From Pedobacter nyackensis (lineage in GTDB: Bacteria > Bacteroidota > Bacteroidia > Sphingobacteriales > Sphingobacteriaceae): DNA of 64,000 nt. The stretch is taken from positions 248,001 through 312,000 of the forward strand of contig NZ_FWYB01000005.1 in NCBI RefSeq assembly GCF_900176505.1, given 5' to 3'. The position numbers were made by a program, and so were the translations under genes. Within the stretch, counting starts at the first letter, position 1. Each line of letters opens with the position of its first letter. Below are positions 52,581-62,760 of this stretch, in pieces. A model generated the notes under the pieces. The model did no database searches. It saw nothing but the letters and a program-made list of their open reading frames with translations, and was not told the DNA's origin.

Positions 52581-55500
52581 ATGTACGAAATTTGGAAATC
52601 AAACTTATGCACTCTTCCGAGAGGCGTAACTAAACTGATATTGGTTATGAAATTGACCATTTTATTACTAATGACCGTGATCTTGCAATTAAGTGCGAAT
52701 TCGTTTGCACAAAAAATCACTTTGTCCGAAAAAAATGCACCCCTGACCAGGGTCTTTGAAAGTATCAGAATGCAGACAGGATATGACTTTTTAGTCACGG
52801 AGAGTATGCTGAAAAATGCGAAACCAGTAAATATTCAGGTAAACAATGAAGAGTTTTTAATCGTGTTAAATAAGGTATTTGACAATCAGAACCTGACTTT
52901 CGTCTTTAAGAACAATTCGATCATCGTGAAAGAGAAGCCATTGTTAATTCGGCTTTCACCATCTAGCTCGGAAGCAATTGTAGATGTTTCGGGAATGGTT
53001 GTAGATGAAAGCGGAAAACCTATACCCGGGGCTAATGTCAAAATAAAGGGAATGGACAAGGGAGTTGTCACTGATGTTGAGGGTAAGTTCAGATTGACTA
53101 ATGTTAAAAACGGTGCAATTCTCGTGATCTCTTATCTTGGGTATGTTGCTCAGGAAGTCAAAGCAGTTTCTGGTACGGAAATGACCATAACATTAGTTGT
53201 TGGTAGTAGTGAATTGAGTGAAGTAGTTGTAATCGGCTATGGAACTCAAAAAAGGGATTTACTTACCGGTTCCGTGGTGACGATGAAAATGGATGATGCC
53301 CGGAGAAATACACCAACAACAACTATGGGAAATTTACTGGCCGGACAGATGGCCGGTGTGAGGGTAAACACGCCAGCAGGACGTGCCGGAACGGCGCCTG
53401 AAATTAAAATAAGAGAAAAATCGTCCTTTAACAATCAAAATGTTTTATATGTTATTGATGGTATGGTTACGGATAATGCCGCTGATTTTAATAACCTTAG
53501 CCCTAATGATGTTGACAATATTACCGCATTAAAGGATGCTGCAGCAACTGCCGCATATGGAGCTCGTGCTTCCGGGGGAGTAATTGTAGTAACAACCAGA
53601 CGTGGAGAAAAAGGTCAAAAACCAAAAATCAGCTACTCATTTAATACCGGTTTTGATAAAAGAGGAAAGAACGCGGAAAGAACCAGCGCTATTGAAGGTG
53701 GAGAAATCTATAACCGCATTAATCCGAATGCATCCGATCGTTGGACGCAGTCAGATTTTGATTACTTCAAAAATATCAACAATGGATGGGGATATGACAT
53801 TATTGAAGATATCTGGCAGGATCCATCAACCACAACACACAACCTGAGTGCTTCAGGTGGAACAGAAAAGCTTAGCTATTTTGTAGGTGGTTCTTATGTA
53901 AAACAAAATGCTTTTCAAAAAAATACATCTTTTGATAAATACAATATTCGGATTAACATTACGTCAGATGTGACAAAAGATCTAACTTTTTTTGCCGGCC
54001 TTACTGCAAATAATAACATTACGCATAGGCCTCCTGGGAATAATGAAACGGATGATTATCGTGCAGAACTATTGAGACAGCCTTATCAACCCGTATGGAC
54101 TGATGCAGGTAATCCTATTGCGTTTGACTGGCATAACTTAGGTGCAGAGATGAGGGGTGATGGAGGTTATTCCAAAAGTAATCAGCTCAAGCCCGTAGTA
54201 AACCTGAAGGGGACTTATAAAATCCCGTTGATCCAGGGTCTTAGTGTTTCTGCTCAATACATCAAAGCGCTTAACAATGAGCGTAATAAGCGCTATTTTA
54301 AACGCTATGATTTGTGGATAATGAAAACCTTCGATACACCTAAACAAATCAGTACCAAAGAATCTGATATGCTATCGACAAAGAAATCTGGCCATAACTC
54401 AGAGTTCCTTGAAGAAAGTTATTACTGGAATGATGATGCTCAATTGAATTTTCAGTTGAACTATGACCATACTTTCTTAGATAAACATCATGTACAGGGA
54501 TGGGTTACTTATGAAAGAGCAGAGAATAAAAGCGGTGGTTTTTTAGGAGGTCGAGAAAATTTCCCAGTTTACTATACTGATCAATGGTGGGCTGCAAGTA
54601 GTATCCGCGCTGACGATTATGCCAGTGGAAATACAGAACAATCTATTGGTAGAAAGTCATATGTAGGACAGTTTTTCTATGATTACAGCAGTAAATACCT
54701 GGCAAGTTTTACTTTCCGTTATGACGGATCGTATAAATTCGCCCCTGCTAACCGTTGGGGATTCTTCCCTTCAGCTTCAGTAGGTTGGGTAGTTTCCCGT
54801 GAAAACTTTTTCAAGAATGTGAAAGGAATAGATTTACTGAAATTAAGAGCTTCTTTAGGAAGTACCAGTGCTGATAACATTAATGCATGGCAGTACCAAC
54901 AAGAATACAGGAATGGAAGCGCTGCTTACTTTGGAAACAGTCCAAGTAGTAATGTTGGTATTCAGTATGGACCAATGGTTAATCCAGACATCACATGGGA
55001 GAAAACACGAAACTATAATTTTGGTATTGACGTGAATTTCCTGAGGCATTTTAATGCTACTGCAGAGTATTTTAGAACAAAGACTTACGATATTCTTATC
55101 GGTAGGATAGCTCAGGTACCCCCTACGTTTAGCCGTTCACTACCATCATCAAACTATGGTGAGTACAGATCAGAAGGTGTTGAATTTACATTTGGCTATC
55201 GCAACAGAACCAGTAATTTGAATTACTATGCGAACTTTAACGCCAGTTATGCTAATGCCGTTCCGGTTTTCAAAGATCAAAACATTACTTATCCATATCA
55301 AAATGAATTAAACCAATCGAGTTCAAGGGTAGTCACCTATACCAATACCGGCATGCTTCGCACTAAAGCTGATCTCGATGCTTTTGTTGCTGCCAATCCG
55401 AATTATAAATTTCATGGCAGAGCACCTGCTGTAGGTCAGTTAACCTATGCTGATTTAAGTGGTAAAGGCGGTGTGCCAGATGGTATTGTGGATGACTGGG

Positions 55501-56006
55501 ATCAATCGGTTGTTAAGAAAAATACTAATCCCATTTCATTAGGTCTGAATTTTGGATTTGAGTGGAAAGGCTTTAATCTTGATGCTAGTTTTGCAGGTAA
55601 TCTACATACGTACAGAATGGTGAATAACCTGGTTGATGGGAATGTGGAATGGAACCGTATGTGGAAGCCATGGGCTTATGATTCATGGACCCCTGAAAAT
55701 ACTCAAGCCTCATTGCCATTACGTTATTCTGCAAATGATGGAACCAGTTGGGTAACCAATGCTCCAAGTACTTTCTGGCTGAAGAAAGCCGATTTTTTAC
55801 GCTTGCGAATGTTGAATGTTGGCTATTCACTTCCTTCAAAAATTACCAATAAAATGGGTATTAATGGCTTGAAGTTTTATTGCAGTGGATCCAATCTATT
55901 TATAATTAGTGCATTCGAGAAGAAATATTATGACCCTGAAATAGGTGGTGGATTTAATTATCCAATGATGAAATCTTTCAATTTCGGTGTGAATCTTACG
56001 CTTTAA
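52581..56006 (+). CDS. SusC/RagA TonB-dependent outer-membrane transporter with STN domain, PUL3
   Basis: 1141 residues. An approximately 24-residue extension precedes the signal peptide (MKLTILLLMTVILQLSANSF, then AQ), as in the PUL1 SusC. STN domain about 55-115, CarboxypepD_reg-like domain about 133-210 (SGMVVDESGKPIPGANVKIK), TonB-box region SEVVVIGYGTQKRDLLTGSV near 214, plug motif VLYVIDGMVTDNAADFNNLS, barrel ending in Leu. SusD starts 26 bases downstream. Confidence 0.95.
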   Translation: MYEIWKSNLCTLPRGVTKLILVMKLTILLLMTVILQLSANSFAQKITLSEKNAPLTRVFESIRMQTGYDFLVTESMLKNAKPVNIQVNNEEFLIVLNKVFDNQNLTFVFKNNSIIVKEKPLLIRLSPSSSEAIVDVSGMVVDESGKPIPGANVKIKGMDKGVVTDVEGKFRLTNVKNGAILVISYLGYVAQEVKAVSGTEMTITLVVGSSELSEVVVIGYGTQKRDLLTGSVVTMKMDDARRNTPTTTMGNLLAGQMAGVRVNTPAGRAGTAPEIKIREKSSFNNQNVLYVIDGMVTDNAADFNNLSPNDVDNITALKDAAATAAYGARASGGVIVVTTRRGEKGQKPKISYSFNTGFDKRGKNAERTSAIEGGEIYNRINPNASDRWTQSDFDYFKNINNGWGYDIIEDIWQDPSTTTHNLSASGGTEKLSYFVGGSYVKQNAFQKNTSFDKYNIRINITSDVTKDLTFFAGLTANNNITHRPPGNNETDDYRAELLRQPYQPVWTDAGNPIAFDWHNLGAEMRGDGGYSKSNQLKPVVNLKGTYKIPLIQGLSVSAQYIKALNNERNKRYFKRYDLWIMKTFDTPKQISTKESDMLSTKKSGHNSEFLEESYYWNDDAQLNFQLNYDHTFLDKHHVQGWVTYERAENKSGGFLGGRENFPVYYTDQWWAASSIRADDYASGNTEQSIGRKSYVGQFFYDYSSKYLASFTFRYDGSYKFAPANRWGFFPSASVGWVVSRENFFKNVKGIDLLKLRASLGSTSADNINAWQYQQEYRNGSAAYFGNSPSSNVGIQYGPMVNPDITWEKTRNYNFGIDVNFLRHFNATAEYFRTKTYDILIGRIAQVPPTFSRSLPSSNYGEYRSEGVEFTFGYRNRTSNLNYYANFNASYANAVPVFKDQNITYPYQNELNQSSSRVVTYTNTGMLRTKADLDAFVAANPNYKFHGRAPAVGQLTYADLSGKGGVPDGIVDDWDQSVVKKNTNPISLGLNFGFEWKGFNLDASFAGNLHTYRMVNNLVDGNVEWNRMWKPWAYDSWTPENTQASLPLRYSANDGTSWVTNAPSTFWLKKADFLRLRMLNVGYSLPSKITNKMGINGLKFYCSGSNLFIISAFEKKYYDPEIGGGFNYPMMKSFNFGVNLTL

Positions 56007-56032
56007 ATTTTTACAAATAAACTTTGAAAAAT

Positions 56033-57832
56033 ATGAAACGAAATAATAAATATATAAAACTCTTGCTTAGTTGTATATCAGTAATAGTGCTGATATCAGG
56101 TTGTAAGAAGGGATTGGATTATCCAAATAATGGAGTAATTAGTCCAGAAATGGTATGGAGTGACCCTAAGATGATCAAGGCTTACCTGAATGATATTTAT
56201 GGAAAATCAATGCCGGGCTGGGTATTCAATGGGCACGATTCAGATGAAGCAATCAACGCTCCTAAAAATTTCGGGAATTATTTGCGTGGTATTATTTCGG
56301 AAACGGGTACTAATGCAGGACTTAATTACGAAATCATAGACAAGGCTAACTTTTTTCTGGATGAATTAGCAAATGTTCCTGCTACTGTTTTACCTGTTGA
56401 ATTGAAGAGCCAATATGTTGGTGAAGCCAAATTCTGGAGAGCCTGGTCTTATTGGGGTATGGTAAATCGTGTAGGTGGAATTCCACTTATTTTACACAAG
56501 CAGGACTTTAATGACGTACCAGGCTTGTTTAAGTCGCGTAATAAAACATCGGAATGTATTACCCAGATTGTTAAAGATCTTGACGATGCCATTCTTTCAC
56601 TGCCTGGTGTTTATGCTAATGCAGGTGCAGACTATGGCCGTATTACCAAAGTTGCAGCGATGGCTATGAAGGGAAGGGTTCTGCTTACTTATGCAAGTCC
56701 GCTGTTTAACCCTACCAATGATCCTGCACGTTGGGAGGCAGCCTACAATGCTTGCAAAGCAGCAGTTGATTTCGGCGCAACGCAGGGGCATGATCTGCAT
56801 CCACGTTTTCATACCATATGGACAGATGAACGCAATAAGGAAGTAGTGATGGTAAATCAATTCTTTTATCCTGGCCACGCTAATAACTTTGGTGAACTTC
56901 GCCCTGGTGCAGAGAATAACAATCAACCTTTGTTATCGCTTTTACTTGCTTTCCCTAAACGGGATGGGTCTCCAATGCAATTTGATAAAAATCAATTGAT
57001 TGATCCTGCTTATAACACGCAGTTCATGACAGATTTTTATAACAACCGTGATGACAGGTTTTTCTCTACGATCTATTGCGGTGGAACGCCTCAGCCTACT
57101 CCGGAAGAACAAGCTCCAGGTTATATTAAGGGGATGAGCTTTTGGAGTATTTGGAATGAGAATGAGCCAGGAAAATATGTTAATATCGCTCAAAAGATTC
57201 ATCCGGGGTATAGCGGTAATATGGGTTGTACCGGATTCTTTCAACGTAAAGGTATTGATACTACCGTTAATACGGTGGATCGCTTCAAGGCCCAAACAGA
57301 TTGGGTGGAGATGCGTTATGCCGAATTACTGATGAATTATGGCGAATGTGCCAACGAATTTGGCAAATCAACGGAGGCTCTGGAAGTATTGAAAAGGATC
57401 AGAAAGCGTGCAGGTATTACTGCAGGTATTGATGGGAACTACGGTATCGTGGCTACGTCGCAGGTTGATTTGAGAGAAGCTTTTATCAAAGAACGTCAGG
57501 TGGAGTTTGCATTTGAAAATAAGCGTTTCAATGATCTGCGCCGTTTAAAACGTTATGATATCATGAATAACCAGGTTGGAAGACATGGCTTGTATATTAC
57601 TGTGAAAGACATGAATAACTTGCCTGGTCCTTATGAAAAAATCACTAGCGCTGTAACTCGTACTAAGTTGACTGCCAGGTATATCGATAATCTTGATGGT
57701 GATGCGTCATATAAATTTAACCTTGATTTGAATCACTGGTTCTATGCCCTTCAGCCATCTCAAATTTCGCAATCTAAAAATGTTTTGCTGCAAAATAAAG
57801 AATGGGGCGGAACTTTTGACCCATTACAATAA
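56033..57832 (+). CDS. SusD/RagB surface glycan-binding lipoprotein, PUL3
   Basis: 599 residues from ATG 56033, preferred over a TTG three codons earlier. Lipobox LISGC with Cys24. RagB-type features include WRAWSYWGMVNRVGGIPLI, MRYAELLMNYGECANEFGKS and FIKERQVEFAFENKRFNDLR. Followed by a structured terminator-like element before the GH2 gene. Confidence 0.94.
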   Translation: MKRNNKYIKLLLSCISVIVLISGCKKGLDYPNNGVISPEMVWSDPKMIKAYLNDIYGKSMPGWVFNGHDSDEAINAPKNFGNYLRGIISETGTNAGLNYEIIDKANFFLDELANVPATVLPVELKSQYVGEAKFWRAWSYWGMVNRVGGIPLILHKQDFNDVPGLFKSRNKTSECITQIVKDLDDAILSLPGVYANAGADYGRITKVAAMAMKGRVLLTYASPLFNPTNDPARWEAAYNACKAAVDFGATQGHDLHPRFHTIWTDERNKEVVMVNQFFYPGHANNFGELRPGAENNNQPLLSLLLAFPKRDGSPMQFDKNQLIDPAYNTQFMTDFYNNRDDRFFSTIYCGGTPQPTPEEQAPGYIKGMSFWSIWNENEPGKYVNIAQKIHPGYSGNMGCTGFFQRKGIDTTVNTVDRFKAQTDWVEMRYAELLMNYGECANEFGKSTEALEVLKRIRKRAGITAGIDGNYGIVATSQVDLREAFIKERQVEFAFENKRFNDLRRLKRYDIMNNQVGRHGLYITVKDMNNLPGPYEKITSAVTRTKLTARYIDNLDGDASYKFNLDLNHWFYALQPSQISQSKNVLLQNKEWGGTFDPLQ

Positions 57833-57840
57833 GTTAAAAT

Positions 57841-57925
57841 GCTGGGATACATCAGGAAACTGGCTGTATACACATTTAGATACCTTTTAACGAAGGGGGC
57901 TGTTTAGCCCCCTTTGATTCCCAGC
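57841..57925 (+). terminator. Nested hairpins between PUL3 susD and the enzyme genes
   Basis: An inner 9-bp stem AAGGGGGCT (57893-57901) / AGCCCCCTT (57906-57914) with a GTTT loop is enclosed by GCTGGGA (57841-57847) pairing with TCCCAGC (57919-57925). It begins 8 bases after the susD stop. Only TTTG follows the inner stem, so termination is likely incomplete. The rest of the gap to 58078 is AT-rich with no ORF. Confidence 0.65.
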
Positions 57926-58064
57926 CTATACAATTCTGACGCTGACTATTGGATTTTCTATTGGGGTAAAAATAACGTCAAAAATGGTCAAAATAGGAGC
58001 AGTAAAGGGATTAATAAAGTCAGTTATTTGATGCTGCTAAAAACTCGAAAAATCCATATAAGGA

Positions 58065-58110
58065 AATTTTAAAAAAAAATGTTCAGAAAACCTTTACACA
58101 CACAAATGTT
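58065..58110 (+). repeat. Start-region repeat, copy 1 (GH2 gene)
   Basis: AATTTTAAAAAAAAATGTTC and the next 26 bases resemble 62717-62760 at the start of the GH35 gene, covering the A-rich ribosome-binding stretch and about ten codons. Both encode MF(R/K)K followed by TQM. It indicates a shared origin or conversion of the two gene starts. Confidence 0.6.
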
Positions 58111-60610
58111 ATCTAATATCTACTCTAGGGGAATGCAATTGGTTATTGTATTCCTCTTATTATTCATGAGCAATGCAAATGCTCAATCGAAGAAGTTTAA
58201 CTATGATTGGGAATTTGTTGGTCGCGAGTTTGCCTCTGAGGCAAAAATAGATTCCTTTCGACGCCTTGGGGCGAATTGGAATGATCAGTTTATGACAGAA
58301 AAGACAAATGTTGGGGATGCTGCTCAGGGGCTAGGAATACCTTCATTAAAAGATGAGATGGCCTCCCTAAAAGGGATGAAATGGCAATCAGTAAGTTTAC
58401 CTCATATTGCTTTCCCCGAACCTTTGGTAATTATAAAGCCAAAGGAAGGGATTGCTTATTACCAAAAGCAGTTTACCATATCACCTCAACTGCGGGGTAA
58501 ACGCCTGAGTATTGAGTTTGAAGCAGCGATGCAGGTTAGTGAGGTATGGTTCAATAACAAATATGTTGGACGCTTCACAGGCGGGTATTTACCTTTCGAA
58601 ATTGACATTACAGATCTGGCTCATTATGGAGCGAACAATAAGATTGTATTGAAGATAAATAATAAGGCCAATCCGGTAGTACCGCCAGGTAAACCTGTAG
58701 AAAAACTTGATTTCACCTATTATTCAGGAATATACAGAGATGTATGGTTGCATGTACGTAGCCCATTGCATATTACCAATGCCATTTCAGCCAATAAGGT
58801 AGCTGGTGGGGGTATTTTTGTAACCTACCCAGTTGTTGAAAAAGCAAAGGCGGTAATAGAAGTGCAAACACACATTCAAAATCAGCAGCAAAACCAATCC
58901 AGTTTTACCATAGAGCATGAACTGATGGATAAGAATGGAAAGAGAGTGGCTTTTGTGAGCACTCCGGTAAATAAACTTGCCGGAAATACTGATCATCATT
59001 ACGTACAGCGTATTAACGTGGCAAATCCTTCTCTATGGCATCCGAACCATCCTAATTTATACCGCTTACGGACCAGGGTGCGCAGTCAGCAAAAAGTACT
59101 GGATGAGCAGATTACTCGTATTGGTATCCGGAGTTTCACGATTACCAAGGACGAAGGTTTGATGATCAATGGCGAGCCATTTCATATTGCCGGAACCAAC
59201 CGTCATCAGAATTACCCCTATATCGGTAATGCACTATCAGATGGAGCCAACTATCGCGATGCCTGGTTAATAAAGGCTGCGGGGATGGATGCAGTGCGTA
59301 CAGGGCATTATCCTCCGGATCCGGCTTTTATGGATGCTGCTGATGAACTGGGAATTTTGATTGTTAACTGTATTCCGGGCTGGCAGTTTCTTAATCAGCA
59401 TCCGGCCTTTACGGAACATGTTATGCAGGATATCCGTCATACCATTCGGCGTGACCGCAACCATGCGAGCGTATTGCTATGGGAGGTAAGTATCAATGAA
59501 GTATATCCACCTGCAGAATTTCGTTGCCGTCAGGCAGAAGTTGCCCGTAGTGAGTGGCGAGGTACAAAAAACTTTTTTACCAGTGGTGATTCATATTTTA
59601 CCAAAGCATGCTATGATGTCCCGCACGATGATTGGAATGGAGATTCCGGTAATCGCAATAACACTACGTATCCAGACAATGCCTTTTTGATCAGGGAGTA
59701 CGGTGATTATGAGTTTGGTGGTGGAAACAGTTCGACCAGACAGTTGAGAGCTGCAGGAGAAAAAGGTATGTTACAGCAAGCCTGGAACTTTCAGTGGGCG
59801 CATAATAAAAACCAAAAGTATGCACCTCGTGCCATTGGCGACCTTACCTGGGCATTTTATGACGGGATTGCCGGTTGCATGGTGGGAATCGAAGCCTGGG
59901 GTGTTGGAGATATCTTCCGTATTCCGAAGTATGGTTATTATTTCTTTAAGAGTCAGCAGCCCGTAAGTGTAAACCCACATCTTCCTTTTGCCAGTGGTCC
60001 GGTGGTTTTTCTTGCTACTAACTGGACTGAGCAATCAGATCCTTCAAAACTGGTGGTGTATAGCAATTGTGAGGAAGTGGCTTTGTACCTGAACGGGAAA
60101 CAGGTAGCTACGCAAAAACCTGACAGCGGTCCTGAAACTGGGCATGGATCTGCTTCAAACAAGAAGCTTTATTTTAATGGAGGTAATGCAAATAGGTTAC
60201 TACATCCTCCGTTTACATTTAACCTGGGTCAGTTTAAAGCTGGTACGCTTAAAGCTGTAGGCTTGATCGGCGGAAAGGTGGTAAAAGAACATACTGTATC
60301 TACGCCTGGGAAATTGGCCAACTTAACCTTGGAGGCAGGCATTAATGGTATGGCATTTAAGGCAGATGGTGATATGATTTTTGTGTATGCCAGGTTGAGC
60401 GATGCGCAGCAACAACTGTTATGGGATTGCAAGCTGCCTGTTACACTTACGGTAAATGGAGATGCAAAATTATTAAGTCCGGCAAAAGTGAATGCAGAAG
60501 CGGGCATTGCCAGCTTTATACTTAAATCAGGAAAAACCAAAGGACAGGTTGTGATCAATGCTACAACGGAGGGCTTAAAAAGCAAACCTTTTGTTTTGAA
60601 GATCAATTAG
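58079..60610 (+). CDS. GH2 family glycoside hydrolase (beta-galactosidase-like)
   Basis: 843 residues; a 19-residue extension then a signal peptide (MQLVIVFLLLFMSNANAQ). Order: sugar-binding beta domain (about 60-240), immunoglobulin-like domain (about 250-360), TIM barrel (about 365-640), C-terminal beta domains. The acid/base Glu is in LLWEVSINEVYPP and the nucleophile probably in LIREYGDYEFGG. GH2 covers beta-galactosidase, beta-mannosidase and beta-glucuronidase; the GH35 and GH110-like neighbours favour galactosidase. It shares its start-region sequence with the GH35 gene. Confidence 0.85.
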   Translation: MFRKPLHTQMLSNIYSRGMQLVIVFLLLFMSNANAQSKKFNYDWEFVGREFASEAKIDSFRRLGANWNDQFMTEKTNVGDAAQGLGIPSLKDEMASLKGMKWQSVSLPHIAFPEPLVIIKPKEGIAYYQKQFTISPQLRGKRLSIEFEAAMQVSEVWFNNKYVGRFTGGYLPFEIDITDLAHYGANNKIVLKINNKANPVVPPGKPVEKLDFTYYSGIYRDVWLHVRSPLHITNAISANKVAGGGIFVTYPVVEKAKAVIEVQTHIQNQQQNQSSFTIEHELMDKNGKRVAFVSTPVNKLAGNTDHHYVQRINVANPSLWHPNHPNLYRLRTRVRSQQKVLDEQITRIGIRSFTITKDEGLMINGEPFHIAGTNRHQNYPYIGNALSDGANYRDAWLIKAAGMDAVRTGHYPPDPAFMDAADELGILIVNCIPGWQFLNQHPAFTEHVMQDIRHTIRRDRNHASVLLWEVSINEVYPPAEFRCRQAEVARSEWRGTKNFFTSGDSYFTKACYDVPHDDWNGDSGNRNNTTYPDNAFLIREYGDYEFGGGNSSTRQLRAAGEKGMLQQAWNFQWAHNKNQKYAPRAIGDLTWAFYDGIAGCMVGIEAWGVGDIFRIPKYGYYFFKSQQPVSVNPHLPFASGPVVFLATNWTEQSDPSKLVVYSNCEEVALYLNGKQVATQKPDSGPETGHGSASNKKLYFNGGNANRLLHPPFTFNLGQFKAGTLKAVGLIGGKVVKEHTVSTPGKLANLTLEAGINGMAFKADGDMIFVYARLSDAQQQLLWDCKLPVTLTVNGDAKLLSPAKVNAEAGIASFILKSGKTKGQVVINATTEGLKSKPFVLKIN

Positions 60611-60717
60611 TAGTGTCTTTTTTGAAAGGTTTAAATTGATGATGATTAAAGAAATGAGAGGGGCTTAGTCGTTAAAAAAATGGGGATTAGGGAAAACAGA
60701 ATAATATTAGAAAACAG

Positions 60718-62646
60718 ATGATGAATAGAATTCACTTAAGCATAATAACTGTACTAATGCCTTTTTTAATGATGCAGCAAAGTTATGGACAAACTGAAAA
60801 CAGGTGGAAAAAGTTGAGAGAGATTGCAAAAACTCCTTACCCCGACTCTTCTATACGTGTACCATCGGTAGGACATACAACTTATTTTGTCAACCCGGTA
60901 ACAGGTAACGATCAAAACAAAGGCACTAAAGCATCTGTTGCGTGGAAATCGTTTGCCAATGTAAATGCTTTGAGGTTAGCACCCGGCGATAAAATTGTCA
61001 TAGCACCCGGTATCCATGAGTACACATTGATGCCATTTGGTAAAGGAACGTTGAAACAGCCTGTTGTTATTGAATTTCTTCCCGGGAAGCATCAATTCAC
61101 ATCACCAAAATCCCTACGACGGGTATGGCATATCTCTAATACTGCCGACTTTACATTTACTCCAAAGCCTTGTGGTATATTAATGGAGGGAGCAAAGCAT
61201 GTAATAATTCGTGGTGGGGGCATTAATGGGAGAGGCAAAACAATCATTATGATGAGTGGACCTGAGCGAATGGCCAAAGTTATCAATCATTTGTCAGAAG
61301 ATATTTTTTATGAACATTTGGTATTCGATCTTAAACGCCCGTCGGTTTCAGAAATTATGGTTTTGAATGCAAGTGCAGACGCGGCAACAGTTCAGGTAGC
61401 AGAAGCATCTACCTATAAGATTGAAAGTGGAAAGTTTAAATGGACAGGCGATCTAGGTTATGGCTGGATTATGGCGCAGGAAGCGGACCTGAAAACAAGG
61501 AAATCGAAAAGGCTTGATAAATGGTCTCCGTTTGATGCTGCTACTGCAACCGATTTGGGAAAAGGGAAAGTACGTCTTAACTATCCAAAAAAAGATTGTA
61601 GGCTGCAAAAAGGAAAATCATATGGCTTTCGGTATATCCTTCATGATTTGTTGAGTTTTCATAATACGCACAGTAAGAACATCTCCTTCTACGATTGTGA
61701 AATTAATGCAATGACCAATATGTCATTCGTTAGCCAGTTTACTGAGAATCTTAGTTTCAGGGGAGTTAATGTTGTCCCGCCAAAAAATACCAATCGGGTG
61801 TCTCCATCAAGTATGGATGTGTTTCATTTTGCAAATTGCCGCGGACAAATTTTGATCGACTCCTGCAGGATTTCAGGAGCAGGTGACGATGGGGTGAATT
61901 ATCACGGAATAAATGTTGGCATTGCAGGAAAGCCTGCAGAAAATAAATTGCAATTAAGATTCATGCAACAGCAGACTTATGGATTTGCTCCTTGCGTTCC
62001 CGGCGATGAGATTGCAGTCATCAATCATTTGACCTTGTGCGAAATAAAAGACAACCCACACCGTAAGGTAACGGCAGTGGAAGTTATGCCAGGTGATACA
62101 ACCCGAAAAAATTGGATTGTTACATTGGATGGACCTGCGCCAATGTTTAACAAAGATGATGTAGTGGATAATCTTTCATGGCATGCCGATGTTACGATCC
62201 GTAACAACCTGATAGAATTAGCTTCCTGTCGTGGCATATTGGCTACTTCACGTGGCAAAATAATCATTGAAGGCAACAGCATCAATAGCCTCATGCCAGG
62301 TGTTTTAATTGAAGATGATGCTAATAAATGGTGGGAATCGGGGCCGGTTCGTGATTTATTAATTCAGAATAATACTTTTCTAAACTGCGGTATCGATATA
62401 GCTCCGCAGATAGTCAAGCTTGGTGGTTCAGTTCATGAGAACATACGCATCCTGGGGAACAAGTTTGTTGGTCAGGCAAAAACCAATCCAACAGCATCCA
62501 GAGGGGTAATAAATTGCCCGTTTATTACGGTTCGTGGTGTTAAAGGATTGAAAATATCTGGTAATAAATTCCCTGCTGAAGTATCCGTATTCACCGAAGA
62601 TTGTGAAGCGGTGATTATTGAGAATAACTTAATAAACCAAAAGTGA
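60718..62646 (+). CDS. Right-handed beta-helix glycosidase, GH110-like (alpha-1,3-galactosidase)
   Basis: 642 residues with a signal peptide ending QQSYGQ. VNPVTGNDQNKGTKASVAWK marks the start of a parallel beta-helix; repeated coils run to the C terminus (VTIRNNLIELASCRGILATS; IIIEGNSINSLMPGVLIEDD). ANCRGQILIDSC, then RISGAGDDGVNYHGI, has the adjacent Asp pair expected in GH110 active sites. GH110 enzymes remove alpha-1,3-linked galactose from blood-group-B-like or algal galactans. It follows the GH2 gene by 107 bases. Other beta-helix families (GH28, PL6) fit less well. Confidence 0.7.
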   Translation: MMNRIHLSIITVLMPFLMMQQSYGQTENRWKKLREIAKTPYPDSSIRVPSVGHTTYFVNPVTGNDQNKGTKASVAWKSFANVNALRLAPGDKIVIAPGIHEYTLMPFGKGTLKQPVVIEFLPGKHQFTSPKSLRRVWHISNTADFTFTPKPCGILMEGAKHVIIRGGGINGRGKTIIMMSGPERMAKVINHLSEDIFYEHLVFDLKRPSVSEIMVLNASADAATVQVAEASTYKIESGKFKWTGDLGYGWIMAQEADLKTRKSKRLDKWSPFDAATATDLGKGKVRLNYPKKDCRLQKGKSYGFRYILHDLLSFHNTHSKNISFYDCEINAMTNMSFVSQFTENLSFRGVNVVPPKNTNRVSPSSMDVFHFANCRGQILIDSCRISGAGDDGVNYHGINVGIAGKPAENKLQLRFMQQQTYGFAPCVPGDEIAVINHLTLCEIKDNPHRKVTAVEVMPGDTTRKNWIVTLDGPAPMFNKDDVVDNLSWHADVTIRNNLIELASCRGILATSRGKIIIEGNSINSLMPGVLIEDDANKWWESGPVRDLLIQNNTFLNCGIDIAPQIVKLGGSVHENIRILGNKFVGQAKTNPTASRGVINCPFITVRGVKGLKISGNKFPAEVSVFTEDCEAVIIENNLINQK

Positions 62647-62680
62647 CATCTTTTTGGTTATATAAAAACTATTATAAGCC

Positions 62681-62699
62681 CTCGGTAGGTTAGACCGAG
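62681..62699 (+). other. Small hairpin between the GH110-like and GH35 genes
   Basis: CTCGGT (62681-62686) / ACCGAG (62694-62699), 7-nt loop, 33 bases before the GH35 start. Followed by AAAATTTT. A weak terminator or leader structure. Confidence 0.4.
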
Positions 62700-62716
62700 A
62701 AAATTTTAGATCAGGT

Positions 62717-62760
62717 AATTTTAAAAAAAAAATGTTCAAGAAATCTTACACACAAATGTT
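62717..62760 (+). repeat. Start-region repeat, copy 2 (GH35 gene)
   Basis: 44 bases resembling 58065-58110, including the A10 run before the ATG and the TTACACACAAATGTT stretch. Differences are a few substitutions and short indels that keep the reading frame in each gene. Confidence 0.6.
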
